Of a stretch of DNA of 64,000 nt, positions 59,540-64,000 are shown piece by piece. The stretch comes from Gnetum montanum (Eukaryota > Streptophyta > Gnetopsida > Gnetales > Gnetaceae), in NCBI GenBank assembly GCA_015680685.1, contig MNCI01005255.1:1204720-1268719 (forward strand), given 5' to 3'. The notes below the pieces were generated by a model. That model was not told where the DNA came from, made no database searches, and worked only from the letters and a program-made list of their open reading frames with translations. Position 1 is the first letter of the stretch, and every line of letters begins with the position of its first letter. Position numbers and translations under genes: made by a program.

Positions 59540-60546
59540 CTCCCTGACATTATGAGGTTGATTACTCCAAGTGGTTCGATCACATGAACATGATGGTGTG
59601 ACAACAACTTTAAAAAATGGCCTATGAGGCTTTTATTAAACCCTCCATAAATTGCTTTATCTAGAAAGAGGTCTTGGAATTTTACAAGAACCTCAAGCTG
59701 CACCTCACCAAGGTGAATCCTTTAGAGTACTATTTGGTTTCTTCCACCTAGAAGATAGGAAGTTAAGATGATGAGGGTTAGCTACAAGGGTGGTTTAGGC
59801 TACTAGACAAGGGGTGATGACATCTTTCGGCTAAAAGCAAGCATGAAAGAAAAATATAATTTCTTTTACTAGCTCATTAATGAGTCTGATTCTAGATAGC
59901 TACAATCACAAGGTTACACTTTGTGAACCTTTAGCTTGAACACTGCATGATGGCATAGATGACCATGATGAATGTCCTACCTTTCATGCACATCACTTAT
60001 GTGCTCAATCTTCCACTCCATGTTATAAAATAATTGAGGTTTGAGGAGGAAACAAATTTTTCTTACCTCTTATTTAGTTTACCACTCTAATGATGATTAT
60101 ATGAAGCTGTACTTTCATTTTCTTATTTCAGCAATTCTTTAGAAGTTTGGTGTTTCAAAGCTCCAATTGGAAACAAAGATGCATCTTTTATTTCTAAAAA
60201 AATACACATTTCCCCATTCTTTAAAGATTCACACAAAGGTCGGTCCATTCATCAAAGAATCAGAGGAGTCAGGTTCTTCATTGGTACTTGCAGCTAGTGA
60301 AATTTAAGGATTTAGAGACAAGGTTCAGTGCTAGCTTTAGGAGGTTCAATCTACACAAAGGAAGATTTTGAGAGTGTTGGAGAGGGTTAGCTCAACCATC
60401 ATCACCATGGACAAGAGGGTGGTAAACATTAAAAAACATGTCCATCCTCAAATATAGGATGATGACAAAGGAGTAGAACCCTCTTATGTTGAAGAGAATA
60501 TGCAGGTGGAGGTAGGCTCTAAGGATTTATATATGCTTCAAAATTA
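59540..60546 (+). pseudogene. Family C third ORF, second copy
   Basis: The N-terminal part around 59590-59760 (YKNL-like FYKNLKLHLTKV and LQGWFRL) matches 22150-22360. The C-terminal part 60350-60546 reads ILRVLERVSSTIITMDKRVV, one stop, then VEENMQVEVGSKDLYMLQN and a final stop. The Val/Leu-rich part looks helical. Many stops and shifts. The role of ORF3 in Athila elements is not established. Confidence 0.5.
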
Positions 60547-60888
60547 ATCTTATTTTTGTTGATCATTTGGCTATGTGGCCATTGTTATGATGTATGAACA
60601 AGTTTAAGTTTTGTTTATTACTGAACTATGATGGATAGATGACTAGTGTTAATGATATTTTTGTTTCTTTATATGTTTATATATCATCTGTATATAATGT
60701 GCTTAAATTAATATAATGTGAATGTGGCATTAGCTTATCAACTATAGTTTAATTTTTTTTACAACCACTTTGAATAGCTATGCATATATTATGCACAATA
60801 ATGGTGAGAGAGAGAGAGAGAGAGAGTAATTTATTTATTTCTTTCCACCTTTGTGCCCAGGCACTCACCAAAGGCTAGTTGGGAGCTA
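60547..60888 (+). other. C 3' untranslated region with GA microsatellite
   Basis: AT-rich, no gene. A GA repeat lies at 60803-60826 and a purine-rich stretch (GTTGGGAGCTA) leads into the LTR at 60889. Confidence 0.65.
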
Positions 60889-61821
60889 TGTTGAACCCCT
60901 TATTGGCATAACTTTTAACCTTATAAGTTTACATTTTTAATTTCTTTTACTATTTAACATTATTGAAGATCATCAATTTTTGTGATAGATATCGATAAGT
61001 ATTAATTTTGTTCTTAAGTTCTATGTATTGTAGGAAATCACATGAGTGGTGGAACAATGCCAATTATATTAATCTTTATAGCAGCTATGATATGGATCAA
61101 TAATGAAGATTTTTAGGGAGAAAGAATCCTGTGAAGAAATCAAGATATTGATTTGAGTCACTGGGTGATCTAAATTGAGCATCGAAGATGCTAGAAATCA
61201 CAATACATTTTGACAACTCTTTAATCAATTCTTATCGAATTCTTTGATACTAATCAATTTCCAAAATGATGATTTTTCTAATTATTTTTAAATCCACCTT
61301 AGTATAAATAAGAATCTCATCTATGAATGAGGGGGAGGTGAAACTTAAGAAAGAACCCACACCGAATGTAATCTTTGTTTACTTGTATTAAAAGTTGCTA
61401 AGGAAGATTGTTGACACCTTATGGCAATCAACAACCATCTGATGTTTATTGAGGTTGTGAAATTCCTACATTATGAAGGTAGCATAGTAGGGTCAAAAAT
61501 TAGGTAATGTCTTCTTTGTAATCTTCTAATATTTTTGATAAGTTTATATACTTTCAGTTTGATTTAATCAATTGTTTCCATCTTTGAGCTTAAAATTAGA
61601 ATTTAGGATGAGGACTTTTGATTTTACTTATGAGTGAAAGTCATAGGTATAGAGTTTTTAATTGAATTAAAATCTAACTATTTAATATCTTGATGAGATT
61701 TTTGACTTTGGAATTGTTCCTCCACATATATGACTTGTAGGTTAGTCACAAATGAGGTGACAATTTTACAATGAAGATAACTACTAAGGTAATTCAACAC
61801 CAAACTTTGGTTGGCTCATCA
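60889..61821 (+). mobile_element. Family C 3' LTR (933 bp)
   Basis: Starts TGTTGAACCCCTTATT and ends GGCTCATCA at 61821. The first 590 bases match 10306-10896. The end is set by the return of family A gag text at 61822 with the TGATA duplication. An apparent earlier end at CCTACA (61470) is not the true terminus. Confidence 0.8.
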
Positions 61822-61983
61822 TGATATAATGTAGATCCATAACATCATCTACAATCTTTCCATGATGCCTATGCCTTATAGAACATTGAAAACAACTGTT
61901 AAAAGTTAAAATTATTTCAAGGATACTCATAAAAGAAGTAGAATGTTGGTATTAGTCATTGGAACCAAAATCCATTCATTGAT
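61822..61983 (+). pseudogene. Family A gag, right half of the split gene
   Basis: TGATATAATGTAGATCCATAAC continues the gag frame broken at 10305. FHDAYAL-like, then KLKLFQGYS and WY*SLEPKSIH follow, matching 12900-13050. It ends at 61983, where a minus A LTR starts. So the outer A element is now in two pieces 51.5 kb apart. Confidence 0.75.
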
Positions 61984-62833
61984 TGATGAGTGGTAAGGTA
62001 TCCCTATGCCCAATCATATGAATCACAAGCGTTCATGCATAATCCGATCAAATTCTATGGATGAGACTAGTTGTGCATCTAGATCATTATGCCTTGATTG
62101 TAGTTCAATATCTTCCCACTTGGACTAGGATAGCTTTGTCACGTATGGTTTAGTCTAAAGTGAGGTATATGATGTTGTCTAATCCTATTGCTCCTAATGA
62201 CAATAAAGAGATAAATTAATTAAGCTAATGAAAAATGGAAAGCAAAACCTAAACTAGCCTACGTGTGATGAGTATCCATTACTAATCATGTACACATGCC
62301 TTGGACTTTGTATAACTACTATTGGCATTGCCAAGGATACATCACCAGGCTTCCCAAACAATACATTGTTGGGTTAACAAGTAATTATACTTAAGCACTC
62401 ATGATCAACTGTACTCATTCGACTTAATGACAGGAATCATAAAGAGTAATAAATGAAGATATTAATTATGCAAAATAGTAAATAATTAAATAATTGAAAG
62501 AAATAATAATATAAGTGGATGCTGTAATGATGGAAGTAATCGTTATCTTTATTTCTAGTCATGTAACGTGTCTAAGTACATCACACTCAAATAAGAATGT
62601 TGTATAATCACAAACATCACACTGCGGGTATGCACTAGGAATAATAGAATTGGAAATTAACAATCTATGAAAAAGCTAACTAAAATCTGAAACTAAAACT
62701 ATTTTCCAACCATGCATTCAAGTGTTGTATTTATAGGCTAGCATGGAGGAGATGATATCAAATATTCAACATCATTTCTTTGGACCTGATATCGCATAAC
62801 GAATATTAGGGTTGACATAATCATAACTTATCA
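61984..62833 (-). mobile_element. Family A 3' LTR of a minus element (850 bp)
   Basis: In + orientation from TGATGAGTGGTAAGG to ATAACTTATCA, followed by the polypurine tract (minus CCATGGGGGCA). It has eroded GATATC motifs (62751, 62786) in the U3 position and TATTTATAG near 62728 as the TATA region. The element continues to the right beyond the window. Confidence 0.8.
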
Positions 62834-64000
62834 TGCCCCCATGGCTAAATGAAAACTCATCCCTGAGTTAAATAAAATGAGGAACAATTTCTTTAGAAAA
62901 TGTTGGGAAGGTATGAAATTATTGACTTACTCAAAAAACCAAAAAAAAAGGACTCTTACATGTCTTAGTGGTTTTTTACAAAAATTTGAGCACAATAGTA
63001 CAAGACACAAAATCATAGAAGCTCATGTAGTTCCCAGAGGTGGTGGCTCTTCCATTGGTCACTTTCCTTTGTCACCAAGCTTCTAAAATTTATAATGATT
63101 AAGGAGCACCTACAACTTTTCTTGTTCAAGCCATGGAACCTATACCATCCAAGCTACTAAATCTATGTGTGCTAACATCAGTATGTCCCAAGGACATGGT
63201 AGCTATAAAAACATTTTGTTGACCTTCACGTACCACATCGCAAATTGCCATCGCTCATATTGAAATTCCCTGGCCTTTTCTTTCAACTCATGATAATCTA
63301 TGAGTCTCCTGGCCAAGTCTAAAGTAATCTTCTATGCATGGTAGCGAGTTTTAACCATCTCAAGTTCTATGTTTGTAATGTGATGTTTTTGTAGAGCATC
63401 TTTTCTATCTACAAACTCTTTCTTGTATAATGCATAAGTGGTCACTACCTATTCTCTAGCTCACTTCTAGTCTAACCTGCTATTAAGATGGAAAGGTTTA
63501 CATGTCTAAAGTTAGCCAATGCCATGTATTCCTTCAAATCCTTGATCTATAAGTCTTTATTCTTTACTTCTACTTGATGGACCAGTGCATAACTTTCCAA
63601 GATTGGCTATCAATCAGGATTTTGTGTAGACATGGACCTAATATGGGCCTTGGTCATCTAAATTTATTTTTCATTTATCTAGTTATACATACCTATGTAG
63701 TCCAAAGTGTTCTTTCAACTTCTCATGTTTCTTGGCCTCATTTTTCCACATGCTTATTTCAATTGCGAATTTCTATCAATTGGCGTAGACCTCCTCTATT
63801 GAAAGGGTTTTATTTTCCCTAGCTAATCTGCTAATATCTTGGTTGACCTTTATTAGTTGTTCCCTCAACTTATGAATACTTTCTTCTAAAACATTCTTTT
63901 GGTTTTCAATGGTAATCAACCTTGAGTTCTCTATAGTGAGCTATTTATTCTCTTCGTGCATGATAGTCAATGCCTTCTTGTAAGCATGGGACTATGCATT
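62834..64000 (-). pseudogene. Third ORF of the right-end A element (coiled coil), partial
   Basis: The first 200 bases match the 3' internal end of other A copies (AACTCATCCCTGAGTT, AAATTATTGACTTAC). From about 62870 the minus strand encodes Leu/Lys/Glu-rich text, for example LTIENSRLITIENQKNVLEE, SIHKLREQLIKVNQDISRLA and RENKTLSIEEV (63960-63790). It aligns with the A' third ORF (LTTENHHL, LVVENRNLSMEEV). A long coiled coil is expected. The N-terminal part lies right of the window. Stops and shifts are present. Confidence 0.6.

Noticed and set aside
60803-60826. GA repeat as a regulatory GAGA element
   Set aside because: Simple microsatellite in an element's 3' region. No other support.
60889-61470. 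A 582-bp C LTR ending CCTACA
   Set aside because: The similarity to 10306-10896 runs past this point, and gag with the TGATA duplication resumes only at 61822, so the LTR is 933 bp.

Overview
The window looks like nuclear DNA of a seed plant with a large, repeat-rich genome. It is almost entirely Ty3/gypsy LTR retrotransposons in several layers of nesting, in both orientations, with coding sequences broken by many stops and frameshifts. A single N at 20726 points to a draft assembly. The species cannot be told from what is visible. No rRNA, tRNA, CRISPR or prokaryotic feature was seen. One small stretch of ordinary plant gene sequence survives at 6662-6933: two spliced exons resembling the C-terminus of a MOS11/THO1-like mRNA-export protein. 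It carries one in-frame stop.

Three retrotransposon families recur. Family A is Athila-like, has a tRNA-Asp primer site and LTRs starting TGATGA, and has copies on both strands: 1-119, 1218-4442, 8690-10305 with 61822-61983, 10897-15094, 22865-33213, 47256-48262, 50361-57691 and 61984-64000. Family C is a second, AT-rich Athila-like family on the + strand: 10306-10896, 15094-22864, 48263-50360 and 57692-61821. Family B is a Tat-lineage element on the minus strand with two RNase H domains (33214-47255); a related LTR lies at 120-1217.

Layout. At the left end is a piece of an A LTR, then a B-type LTR inserted in the gag of a minus A element, whose 5' LTR ends at 4442. Non-TE DNA with the MOS11-like exons follows. 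From 8690 a + strand A element begins. Its gag is split at 10305, exactly where a C element starts. Gag resumes at 61822 with the same 5-bp TGATA duplication, so 51.5 kb appears to be nested at one site. Inside that interval lie a + strand A gag-protease, a C gag-pol and third ORF, a minus A' element (pol plus a coiled-coil third ORF), the minus B element, an A 3' LTR, and the C integrase to 3' LTR. The last is itself interrupted by a complete 7.3-kb minus A element (50361-57691, duplication CTTAT; an unoccupied allele of the site is at 20225-20229). The right end is the 3' LTR and third ORF of another minus A element.

The most unusual item is a six-exon gene at 37127-40929. It reads antisense inside element B, in the 4.7-kb gap between the end of gag-protease and the start of reverse transcriptase. 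Intron phases agree where they can be tested. Its eleven in-frame stops are all TAG or TGA, as expected from decay of methylated CAG and CGA. A second notable feature is the family A promoter region, which carries arrays of short palindromes (GCGATATCGC and relatives) next to the TATA box. One A copy appears to hold a similar block upstream of its third ORF.
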